Part shown: piece after piece, positions 29,329 through 41,022 of the stretch
How the letters are laid out: each line of letters begins with the position of its first letter
Numbering within the stretch: position 1 is the stretch's first letter
Source of the DNA: Isochrysis galbana
Taxonomy: Eukaryota > Haptophyta > Isochrysidales > Isochrysidaceae
Direction: 5' to 3'
Assembly (NCBI GenBank): GCA_018136815.1
Contig: CM030935.1
Location: 5,834,448 to 5,898,447 of the forward strand
DNA: 64,000 nt
The notes under the pieces: model-generated
Told to the model about the DNA's origin: nothing
Database searches by the model: none
Seen by the model: only the letters and a program-made list of their open reading frames with translations
Program-made: the position numbers and the translations under genes

Positions 29329-32300
29329 ATGAAGATTCTGGTGTACTTGTCCAGCCAGGTCGAGCCGCTCGAGCTCAACATGCAAGCGGACCAGACCGTC
29401 ATGAATCTCAAAGAGAGCGTCACAAAGCACTGTCAGGATGCGATGGCACGGCAGCTTGTTTATGGTGGTTCGGTGCAAGGCGACGATCGTACCCTCTCAT
29501 CGGTCTGTCTGTACACGGGCTCGTCGGTTTGGTTGCTTCCGACTTACGAGACTGACGACGTTGGCGACGCCAAAGCATCGTTCTGTGCGCTAGCGGCTGT
29601 CTGCGGCTTCAAGGCGGAGGCTGTATACGAGCTGGCCCTGCTGTCCAACTCGGGAGGTGCAAGCCCGAACGCGAATCAGGATGATTGTAGCTTGAGCCTA
29701 CTTCACCTGCTTTGCCGCTTCGCACAAGATCACTCGCTCTCGACAGCGCCAGCGCCGATCGCTTGCCGCCATCCAGTTTGGGATCAGGCGGAGTCCGATG
29801 CGTTTTGCTGGGCCGTAGAGGCGCTCCAAACCAAAAGTCCAGAGGGTGGAAAGCCGCCTCACCTCACATGGTTTGGTGAATACGGCTGTGTGCTCATGGC
29901 TCATAGAAGCAACCCAATGTGGGTCTACCTAAAGCTTGTCTGTCTTGACGGATGGAGCTTTTGGGAGCATTCTGGGCCCGGTGCAAGCAGGATCCACACG
30001 TCCATCCCAACCGCTGATGCTGTCAAACAACTTCCAATCGGACAGATTCAGCTGCGGGACATTGGCGCCAACGAACTACAACGTACGCGCTTTACCAAGA
30101 ACACAACACATCTTAGAACACTTTGTTAGGACTTTCACCATGCTTGCCTCTCTCAGGCTACAATTTTTTTTTGGAAAAGGCAAGTCAGCTCCTATTGTCC
30201 GCTCAAGCTCGGAAGGGAGACGAACGCAATGCCGCCCGCAATCCTCAAGGGCATCAGAAGACGCCAGCATTCATCGAGGCCATCCTGAAGGATGCGTTGC
30301 ATGATACCGACGAGCAAGCCAAACCAGGCGGCGGCTTCACGGACGTGGGCCTTCACACTGGCGGCAACAAGCGAGGCACGTCGTGGCCACTCGTTCGGGC
30401 TGTGGTGCAAGTCCTGCTCGAGTCGATGGGCCTACGGGACTTTCACCGGCTGGCCATGGCACAGCTTCATCTGTGGACGGCTGAATGGCAGGTACGAGCC
30501 ATGCGAACGCGGATAGAGCCAAACTCCGCCACGAGAGTGGCCACAAAGGATATCGACCTCGTCTGCCGACTGTTAGAAATGGCCGTGCTTCAAGGCGCCG
30601 CATTGTCCGATGACGCCTTGTATGCTACTCGCGCGTATTGTCATGGGCATCCCGCAAGCGCAGTGAGTCGGAAGCTGCGCAACACTCCCAGCTATCTGCA
30701 GGGCAAGCGATGCCTCCAAGCATTCGAGGCTCGTTGTGTGCTTGTCCGTTGGGAGCTCGAGCAAGCCGTCTTAGTGCACGAGCGCGCCGACGCAAATGCA
30801 TTTACATGGAAGGAAATCGATCCAGCTGACGTGGCCTTGCGGCCAATCAAGTTGGAGCTAACCTCGAGTACTGCAAGACAATTGGCGGTGACTGGGCTAC
30901 ACAGGAACCAAACTCTCGCGCGAATCAATCTCGGCGGGCTTCCAACGCTTCTTGACACCGCATCAAGCTGGAAGCAGGCGCAGGCGTGGCTGGAGCAGAT
31001 GCGCTCACCGCGAATCAGCAAGTCATCCCCGGAGGCATTGGCGAATGTTGTGCTGGTAGGATTGGAAGCATTCTTCTTTCATCGGGCACGTTGGCTGGTT
31101 GCGCCCAAGCAGGTTAGTGAGGAGACCTTCTCAGGACGGGAGGCTGAGATCGTCGAAATTCTCATCGACGGCTTTCGATCGACGGCAAATTTGCTTCAGA
31201 AGACGCGTGCCGTCGCGGTTCATCTAGATTCGGAACTACTAAGCCGTGAGACCCTCATTGTCTGGATTGGGTACTGCATCGTCTACGAGACGGCGATCGC
31301 CGAAACCCCGGAGCTCAGCGAATACGCGCCGCCGCTCGACCCGGCCGATTTGCGCCACCTTGTGTTGCAAGACAAGGCGGCGGTGGATGCCGCGCTGTTC
31401 GTTGCTGCATACCTCCAAGGGAAGCGAGAGAAGGTCACCAAACACGTGTTTTCGCTGTTGCCGTCAGACGCCACCTTTGAGTTCGCGGGACGGGTTGCTC
31501 GTCGACGCTTGTCATTGAATTGGAGGAAGGAGCACTCGGCTGCAGAATCAAGAGCACTGAGGCATCGGGAAATGGTGCGCATCAAGAAGGCAAGGCTGTG
31601 CACACTTGACGATAGGCTCCGTGACCAAAGATCAGAGCTCTCTACTGCACAAGATCAACTTGGCTGTTATCAACCGCCGAACCGATGGACCACTTATAGC
31701 AACAACGTAGAATACAATCGTTGGCAAGGTAAGGTGATCACGTTGAGGTGCGAGGTGTCGAAAACGGAGAGCGAAATCCAAAAAGAAGAGCAACCACCAG
31801 CACCTCTCTTTCAACCCTTGCCCAAGTACAAAGAAAACGCATATCCAATTCTGTTCTTTGTTTTCCTCAGCCCACACTTCCGGGTGCTCTCCCGGCTCAG
31901 CTTCAGCGCCCAGCAGATGCTGCTGCCTCGTGAGGCATCCGTTCGTCTCTGGAGCGGAGTCGAGGTTCCCGTCTTGGAGCCGATCCAAACCAGCTACTTC
32001 AAAACCGATCTACTTGGCTACTACGGTGGTCATGAACCACAATTCCAAGTATCTGGCCAGAGTATGAGCGTAGGCAGTCTCAAATCTGTACCTGAGAAAA
32101 CAGATCCGGTCGTCGGACCCCGAAACGTGCGCCACTTCAGCGACCCCGACGACGGCATTTGGTATCCGGACTCGCTCGCGCCAGCGCTCTTTTGGACAGG
32201 CGGCAACTTTGCACTCGACGAGCGCGGTGGCTGCTCCTTCAATCCGTTTGCGTCTGTGAGCGTCATGGCGACGATCCACAAATTTTCTGAGAAGCTGCTC

Positions 32301-35300
32301 AATGAAAAGTCGCTCGATTGGACCGTGATGCAAGCGGGGCACCATAGCAGCGCGAATCGGGGCAACCTCGTCGAGGCATTTCAAGACGAGCGCCCCGATT
32401 GGTGCCCGCACAAGGCGGATTTCCTAGCGCTTGGAGCACTGCGCGCCTATCCCAACCAAGAGATGCGCAAACTGTGCGTCGACCTAGCCGAGCGGACGCT
32501 CCCACTCTGCGAGCCGGCCGTGCGCACACTGCTCCTATGCGCACTGTATCATCTAGGCGATCTGGCTCAACGGGTCGCAGAAGCTCGCGAGCCGCGCCTC
32601 TGGCGCACTGACCTTAGTTCGCATGACGGTTGGGCAGTCTTCCATGACGAGCTTGCCGCCTACGCCAATGAGATACGGGATAAGTCTCGGGAGTACGGAG
32701 CGCTGCTCGTGCTCGGAGAGATGGCCGCATATGCTGCCCAATGGGAGAGATCAATACGAGACGTGTCGCGTGATCTTGCAGCAAGCGCGCGCAGGTGGGC
32801 ATTCGCAGAGAGTGTGGAGGCCCGGCACCCTGACGAGCAGGCCGAGTCGCGAGCGCGCCGATGCCTCTTTTGCGCATTCGGCACTGTGTGCCACGGAGCG
32901 GGCAAGTTGAGCAAAGATGATGCGGCTGAGCTATGCGAGCTCCGTCTGCTCGAGAACTACTCGAATTTGTTTGAGGACAAGACGTCCCTACACGATGACG
33001 TGCGCCGGTATACCTCCCTCTCATTGGCCGTTGCGACGAGGAGGCTGCCAGAGCTCATCGAGTACGTGGACAAGGATGGGGGCTTGCTCACCGAAGCGGT
33101 GCGGAAAGTGCTACCGACGCAGACTCCAGATTCTTTGTCTTGGTCGCAACTGCAAGATAGCGAAACAAGCTGCTACGAGGCGATAGCTACCAGCCCGGAC
33201 GGCATACAGCATCTATTCAGCGTCAACCTTTTGACGGGCGTCCTGCTCTTCGACGGTCTCCCACCAAGCCGCCTCCCTACAACAATCGTGAACACTCCGC
33301 TGTTCCAGCGTGTCTTCGGCGACACCAATTTCGAGGTGACCCGCGACCAGCGCGGAGTGCTGACCACGACGCGCTTGGTCGCAGGCTATCAATACTCATT
33401 CTTCTTTGATGAGAGTGACCAACTTCAGGTGCGCGAAAGCCGTCCGGGCAACGAGAAAGACGACTGGCTTGCAGATGTTGAGCTAGAGCTCATGGATGGC
33501 ACCGACAACGGGGTAGAGAGTTGGGGCGCCGCGCTGCCTCCGAGGCTGAAACGCATGCACTCTCATTGGTTTTGCCGGAAGCTTGAAGTGTTGGTTCTTC
33601 GACCTCCCTCCTTTCGCTATCGCGAGATTGACTTCGTGCTCTGGTGCCACGCGAGCGATCCGTGTGTGCCTATCACAGACGGAGATTGGCGCTGTATGCG
33701 CATACCACCACACATGCGGCTCGAAGCCGAGAAGATATTCTTCAGTCGAGAGCGGGCGGGCAGTACTTTGCATGCATGGAGGACAAGCACACCTCCGTGC
33801 TGGCCCCAGTCTCAAGACGCCGACTGCCTATACTTGATAGATGACTCGAGTATGCACGCGATTCGCAAATTCGAGACGGACGTAGAATTTGTGCACTACT
33901 TCAAGACAAAGCAACAGACGCTGCTCGTTGATCTGCCGCGATATGCTCTCTCGTTCGAGCTGCATGGACGGCGATTGCATTCCTTGAATTATCTCGGCTA
34001 CGCGCTTGCACCGCACCAACAATTCGACGATGGCACGTTGCGCGGCTTCAGCAAGTATCTCCTCCTCGAACCGACGCGCGTGGGGCTCCCTAGCCTCATA
34101 TTGACTCCCGTGGGAAAGGTAGACGCTCAAGGTGACACAGTGACCATCGCCACCTCACGCGCACATGCCGCAGTTTTGCGCCATCACTCGTATGAGATTC
34201 ACCCGCGCTTCGGCACCATCGAGGCGCGTGGCGGCCACACGGCAGTAGAAGCGCGGCTTCAACTTGCGGCGCTGTACGCCGCCACCGGGTCCGCTTTGCT
34301 TGAGCCGCAGTCGCGACGAACGGGCGGTGAGATAGCTGTGGATCTTCTACGTCAGAGTTGGCAGGCGCATCCACTTAGTGCCAATGAAGCGACACAGCTC
34401 GCCTCCATCGATTGCTTCTCGCAACATACGCCGACAGTCGCCCTGATTGCGAAAGATTTGAAACGCAGTGCGCAAGAACTTGCTTTCCTGTATTCGTCAA
34501 GTTCAACAACGCTTGTCGAGCGAGTTGAGCGAGGCGACGCTGTAGCGATTGAATACGTCCAGCGTAGGGAGAACTCCTGCATTTGCTCGCGTGCGATGCT
34601 TACTAAGGATGAGGAGACGTGGTTGATCGGCAGCCTGATAGAAGCGCGACATCCGCGGTGGCGTCTAGAAGAGCCCATTGTCTTTGACATTGTGGCAATC
34701 GACAGCAACACTGCGCAAGCAGAGCTGAAGGCGATGGAAACATTGCTCGAATCCGTGGTCGTGTGCCACAAACGTGCCCCCGTTACCTGCAAAGGTGCTT
34801 TTGAGACTGGAACGGGCGGCGCTTTTCCGATGGACACGTCACGCGTGGCGAGGACGGCAGTTGGCCGTAGGCTCGAAGAAGACCTCAAAGCGAGCTGGTG
34901 CGCCCACCGTAAGCTACCTGCGTCCAGGCTCGTCGCAACATGCATGGAACTCTGCCCTCCCATTCAGGGTGGTCTCGGGCGCATCACATCGGAGCGTTCG
35001 AGATTGGAATGCGCCCTTCTCACTGCCGTGGACAGCGTGCCAACGGACAAACACCCTCATGCAATAAGCTTCAACCTGCGCCGCGCCGTCAACTTTGCTC
35101 CGAAAGTGACGCAGCGCGACCTTGTCACATCGGCTTGTGACCCAAAACGTCTGCGCATCTTCAACCCTTTCCTTTCTGCCAAGTCCTTGAACGGACTGCA
35201 TACAGCCATCCTTACATGGTTGCGAATGTGTGTCGCGGAGGACAAGCTGAGGCGTCTTCTCACGCATCTTCAGTCGGGAAACGTGTTCGACGCAATCAGG

Positions 35301-38300
35301 GAAGTCACACAAGGTGTCCGGGCTTGGGATGTGGCCCAGCATCCACATTGGCTCGTTTTCGAGGTGGAGCAGGGCCTAACGATCCGCCACCAACAATTCA
35401 CGATGGCGCGCTTCCTGCTCGACAACGGCTGGACGACTAGCCAGCTCAATATGGGCGAGGGCAAGACCCGCGTCATCCTGCCAATGCTCATACTCGAGCG
35501 CGCCCGGCCAAGAGGACAAGATCTCGTCAGACTCAACTTCCTTTCGCCGCTTCTAAGCGAGGCGTATGACTATCTTCATCGCAGCCTCACCGCTAGTGTC
35601 TTGTGTCGGCGGCTCGTGCGGCTGCCGTTTCACCGCGACGTAAAGATCACGGCTGCCAACATCAGGATCCTCTCTGGAGTCCTTCAGCGTTGCCGTGAAA
35701 ATGGCGCAGTGATAGTGGTGGCGCCGGAGCATAGGCTCTCCTTGCAGCTCAAGGCAGTCGAGGCATTTCGTGGTGACGATGAAGCTCTCAAGAACGAGCT
35801 GAAGCTCTTAGATGAGACGGCCAAATATTACGACGTAATCGACGAAAGCGACGAGGTGCTCGCGCACCGCTACCAATTGATCTACGCGGCGGGAAGCGCA
35901 GAGCTACTCCGAAGCGGTCAGAGCCGTTGGGTCGCCGCACAGGCGATTCTCAAGGCATTCAATCGGCGCGGCAGCCCTATGGTCAAGGTGCTTAGTCAAC
36001 CCGACCTTTGCTACAGGGCAGAGCGAGAGCGCGGCGCTGGTACTTTTGACGACCTTCGATTGCTATCCGGTGCAGTGCTCGAGCAAAGCATGTCGCGTCT
36101 CTCGACTTTGGTAGTGCAAGATGTCATCGACCATTGCCCGCACCACCTGAAACTCTTGATGAAGGCCATCGACTTGCTCGGTAGAGCTGCGGTCGAGAGA
36201 TTCACAACGGACAGGGAATTCTCATTGGATGCATTACGCAACGACATGCAACGTCAGGGCATCCAACTGGACGGTCATGCCATCCTGGAGCCCTTGCTTG
36301 CACTCCGCGGCTTCTTGGCATACGGGATTGCTGCCCATTGCCTTGAACGTCGCCATCGGGTCGACTACGGCGTGGATTCAAGCCGTGGCAAGCGGATACG
36401 CGTGGCAGTGCCCTTTCGAGCCAGCGACGCACCCGCGCCTCGTGCCGAATACGCCCAGCCCGACACGCTCATCATGCTCACCACGCTCGCCTACTACCAT
36501 CAAGGCATTTCCCGGAGCCAAGTCGGAGAGGCGGTTGGCGAATTGCTATCCCTCGGGGAGGTGGCGCAGCGCAAGGAGTACGACCTCTGGTTTGACTCCA
36601 CCAAGTTGTCGCTCGCGCCTGAGGATCGCGAGCGCATAGACGATATCGACAAGCTCGACCTATCCAACAGCTCGCAAGTGGATCTATTGCACGAAGCGTA
36701 CCGATACAACATGGCGGCGATTGACTTTTGGCTGTCCTCTTGCGTCCTGCCGCGCGAGACGATGCAGTTCTCTCACCGCCTCGTCGCCAATGCATTTCAC
36801 CTGTGCCATCCTGGGCCCACCTCAACTGCCGTTGGGTTCTCTGGCACCAAGGACGGCCATCTCTTGCTGCCCTCGTACGTGTCACAGCGCTCGCCCAACG
36901 AGCCGCTTGCACTTTCAGCCGATGGCAAGATGATTGAGCTCATTCGATGCAACGAGCGCGTTGAAGTGCTTGCTAACACGGCGGGCTCGCTCTCGACGGC
37001 TGTACTCACCCTGTGTCTGACTGAGGGCGCGGTGGCCCTCATCGATGCCGGTGCCGCCATGGCAGGGTTCGCTAATCATACCGTGGCTGAGAGGCTGTGC
37101 CAAATGCTCGCCCTTACGACCAACTCCAAGGTCAAAGGGGCCGTCTTCTTTAACCAAGAACAAGACACGTGGTTCGTGCGGAGCCTGATCGGCCAATCGT
37201 GGCCCCTCAGCAACTCCCCGATCCGAGAGCACGAGTGCTTCGTCTTCTTCGACGAGAGCCGGTGCCGTGGCGCTGACATGCGACTCTCGCCAAACGCGCT
37301 AGCTGTGCTCACCATCGGGCCCGACATGAGTAAGGATAAGTTAATGCAGGCGAGCGGCCGCATGCGGAAGCTCGACCAGGCGCAGCGGCTCATCTTCGCA
37401 CTGCCACTAGAACTTGAGCCTAAGGTGCGCTTGGAAAGCCCGACGGTGCATGCAGCTAGGCTGACCTCGCACAACCTGCTCGAATGGACACTTGCAAACG
37501 GTGCACGCGCAACCGCCAACGGACTCGTCGAATGGGCAGAGCGCGGAAGCTACTTCTGTTCGACTGCTGAGCCTAGGAGCCGACAATTGCAGGAGCGATT
37601 GGGACTGAAGGAACTCTACGCTGAGGCCGTACGAGTTGCCGCGGCACAGTCGGTGGCGACATCGAGGCTCGCGAGCTTTGTGGACCGCGCCCACTCCTTC
37701 AACGTCGTCGTCATCAAAGAGGCGAGGGCTGCCGTCATGCGGCGCCTGAGCAAGTATGGCCACGACGTTGCTGCTACCGTGGGTGGCCTCGATGAGGAGT
37801 GCGAGCGTGAGCTCGAGACTGAGCGTGAGCTCGAGCGTGAGCGCGAGGTGGAGGTTCCCCGGCGCCAACCCGCACATGGTATAGTGTGGCCATTTCACAC
37901 CGTCTTCGAGCGACACACGGCCTTTCCCAAATTCTTGCCCATACAACTCAGTGCGGAAGCAGGAATTGTCCATTTATCGGATGCCCCGTTCTTCTCGGAC
38001 CGGTTGAAGTCAATTTGTTGGGCCAAAGCGAATGTCTTCGTGACTCGCAACTTTGTCCAAACGGTACGTGCTGCCACGCCGTCATTTGATGCCCAGCAGA
38101 AGCATCCTTGTGCCAACGCTACTGTTCTCTTCCGTCGGCTTGAGCTCTATGTGTCTAACTCAATACCTCATTAGCCTGCTCGCCTCCGATACTCGCACCA
38201 AATGAAAGCAGCCCTGTGTCAATCTGCAGGTCCATCCCCACCCTCGCCCTTCGCATCAATAGGTTGTCGACGATCACAATCGCGCAATCGCAATCGTCAA

Positions 38301-38733
38301 GGCCCCGGAATACATGCGTCCCATCGATGCCATCCTTCTCTTCCCCGCAGGGAGAAGCGCTCTACTGCTCTCTGAATTCGAAGCGGATCAAGTGCTCAGG
38401 CTGGCGTGGCATCACTGCAAGGGGTATGAGAGCGCGATCTTCGTGAATTTGAGGTATCTGCTGCGAGCAGCCGATAACGATTGGACGATGCCGGTAAAAC
38501 TCGCTGTACCGAGGCAACCCGGCCCCAAGCCACCCTTGGAGGACATTTCCCTCGCTGCGCTTCAACTCCTGGCGGGTGAGACCATGTATGAGACGCGGGA
38601 CCGAAGGGCGGCTGTCGCGGTGCTGCTACCGAGTGTCGAGGCAAAGAGGGCTGCGTATGAGCTGGTGAAGCTTCGCGGGCGCGGCAACATGCTCATGCGC
38701 AGCCACCTCGAGGAAATCTGCGTAGAGCTGTGA
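29329..38733 (+). CDS. Giant ubiquitin-like/DUF3638-DUF3645 ATPase-like protein
   Basis: Predicted exons: 29329-30082, 30157-38063, 38302-38733 (3030 aa; family members are also ~3000 aa). Residues 1-72 form a ubiquitin-like fold (MKILVYLSS..., LKESVTKHC, QLVYGGSVQGDDRTLSS). A long helical middle follows. The conserved core has a P-loop-like QLNMGEGKTR near residue 2013, YDVIDESDEVL near 2146 (DExD-like), the DUF3645-type LIMLTTLAYYHQGIS, GFSGTKDGHLLLP, FFDESRCRGADMRL and a helicase motif-VI-like QASGRMRKLDQAQ near 2648. I placed the C-terminus in exon 3 (EYMRPIDAILLFP, LLLSEFEAD), which matches the family's end; without that splice the frame stops at 38174. The core resembles SecA/SF2 ATPases in its motifs. 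Function is unknown; public databases often label fungal relatives as ubiquitin hydrolases, which I cannot confirm here. Confidence 0.85.
30083..30156 (+). other. Intron 1 of the UBL-DUF3638 gene
   Basis: 74 bp, GTACGC...CTCTCAG, phase 1. Removing it joins the UBL-containing exon (which would otherwise stop at 30129) to the 7.9-kb exon without a frame break. Confidence 0.85.
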
Positions 38734-39960
38734 AAATCTCGACTAGAGCCAACCTGCAGACCTCATGCACAACTAATAATCGACGGCTATAATAGTGACG
38801 CATCGACTGCTGCAGAGGCTGCGGACAAGTTTACCGGATAGGAGGGAGGATGCTGGCGAGATGATCGCGCCTTCTTGGAGCATCCAGCAGAGGAATCGAT
38901 TTCTTGCAAGTTCTTCGTGTGCTTTAGCGACGATTCCCTGCACTCTTCAATGCTGTGCATCGTTTCCTTCGCTCGTCGGGTTCGATCCACCCTGGATACT
39001 GCGGCGCACGTAGACGAGGCGCACGTGTTCTAGATGCGCTCCGAGAGAGAGAGCGAGAGAGACAGAAGCCTTGGCCAGGCAGTTCGTGGGCAGCGAGTAG
39101 TTCTCGTGAGTCCATACTCCACGTTCGCACGGCTGACGGCACTCACGCAGGCGCCTGCTGAGCTAGAACGAGCCTACGCTCGCTCCCCAGTGCTCATGAA
39201 GACCACCTAGTGCTTCTGGCGCATGCCAGTCGTCGCCTCCACTAGCCATTCAACCCGCACAGACGGCGAGAGGCTCGAATGCCACCGCCCCGATGGCCGT
39301 CGGCGCACCGGTCCTTCCGCATCCGGGGCCGGCGGGAGAGCGGTGTTAGAGTTAGAGATTAGAGATATCTTGTCTGTGCTGCTTTAATCCTAGTGCTAGT
39401 GCTGCGGGTTCGTAACCCCTAACCCCTACCTACCTACCCCTAGCTACTAGCTAGGCCCCTAGGCCCTGTTAAAGGGTAAAGGTAAAGTTTTGTGATTTTG
39501 TAATAAAAATAAGGGGGTGTTAGGGGAGGGTTAATTTTCGCGATACATCGGGGGGCGTAAACGCGAAACTCGCGCGAATAACCTTTTTCCTTTTGGTTTT
39601 CAGTGAATACTACCCATGTGCTATGTGCTACATGTGCCACCGGCCCCTGCCCCGCAAGGGGAACGGGCTGCTGACTATAACCTCCCGTAACCTCCCGTGC
39701 TCCCGTGCGATCAATTGTCAATTGTCCCCCACCCCCGCATGTGCCCGCATGCCCCCAGCACACCTCCTAACACCTCCGCATGCACTCGAGGGGTATGGGG
39801 TATGCGGCCGTGAGTGCCCCCTCCCATGCCCCTGCCCTAGATGTGAAAAACAGCGGGTGAGGGCGTGAGGGCTAGAAACTAGAAAGACATTAAAAACAGC
39901 TGTTTTCTGGTTTTGGGATTTGGGACGTTCCCCTCCCTACACTCGGAGTAGATCTGACAC
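38734..39960. other. Intergenic stretch, no gene assigned
   Basis: Contains CCTACCTACC/CTAGCTACTAGCTAGG short repeats near 39420-39460 and an A/T-rich block at 39470-39600. Short frames lack domains. No transposon match inside the window was recognised. Confidence 0.4.
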
Positions 39961-39967
39961 GTATTCT

Positions 39968-40310
<343 letters not shown>

Positions 40311-41022
40311 CCTTCTCAGCCTCCGCGCTCCGCGCCTCTCCCTGGCAGCCTCCCTATCCCTATCCCTATGATATGTGATCTATAGAGATCTAGGATCTAG
40401 GGTCTATAAAGAGATATAGAGATCTAGAGCCTATAGAGATCAAGAGTCTATAGAGAGATCTAGCCGCGTGGTGGTGGTGGTGGTGGTGGTGGGCTCGAAT
40501 CTTGAATACGTATTCACTCCCATTTCGGGGGCTTCTCGTCAGAGTTTTATTGTTGTGTTAGTATAACCTTAGTGCTGCGGGACCGTAGCACTTCGGCGGC
40601 AACGGAGCCCCTACCCCGCGATGGGGGGTGTGCGCGGTTGGCGCATGGCTCGTTCGGTGTATGTGGCTACGAATGCTAGCTAACAAGATGTCATACGACG
40701 CTATAAGTTCTAACACTTCTCGTAAATCCACGTACTACTAGCAGTATTTATATTCTCGTAAATCCACGTACTACTAGCAGTATTTATATTCACTAAGTAG
40801 GGAGGGGCACCGAGTAGCGGTGCTATTTTCTCTCTCCTCTCATTTCTCAATTCCCTCGTCCCGCCTGTCTCCTCTCTCTCCCTCTCTCCTCGCCGTCCCT
40901 CTCCCTCCCCCTCCTCTCTCTCTCCCCCCCTTCCTCTCTCCCCCACTCCCTCTTCCTCTGCCGGCTGGTGCAGGGCGGGGACCTTCCGTCGTCGGCGAAG
41001 CTCACGCCCCAGCATCTGCACG
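40311..41022. other. Upstream region of the EttA-like gene
   Basis: Includes AGATCTA-rich palindromic repeats at 40380-40465, a (GGT)n run at 40470-40490, the inverted repeat partner 40555-40700, a 33-bp direct duplication (TTCTCGTAAATCCACGTACT units at 40717 and 40753), and sense CT-rich sequence from 40825 to 40950 that is probably promoter or 5' UTR. Confidence 0.5.
40555..40700 (+). repeat. Dispersed inverted repeat, partner of 9290-9445
   Basis: Same family as 9290-9445 in opposite orientation. Ends near GCTAGCTAACAAGATGTC. No coding potential. Confidence 0.55.
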
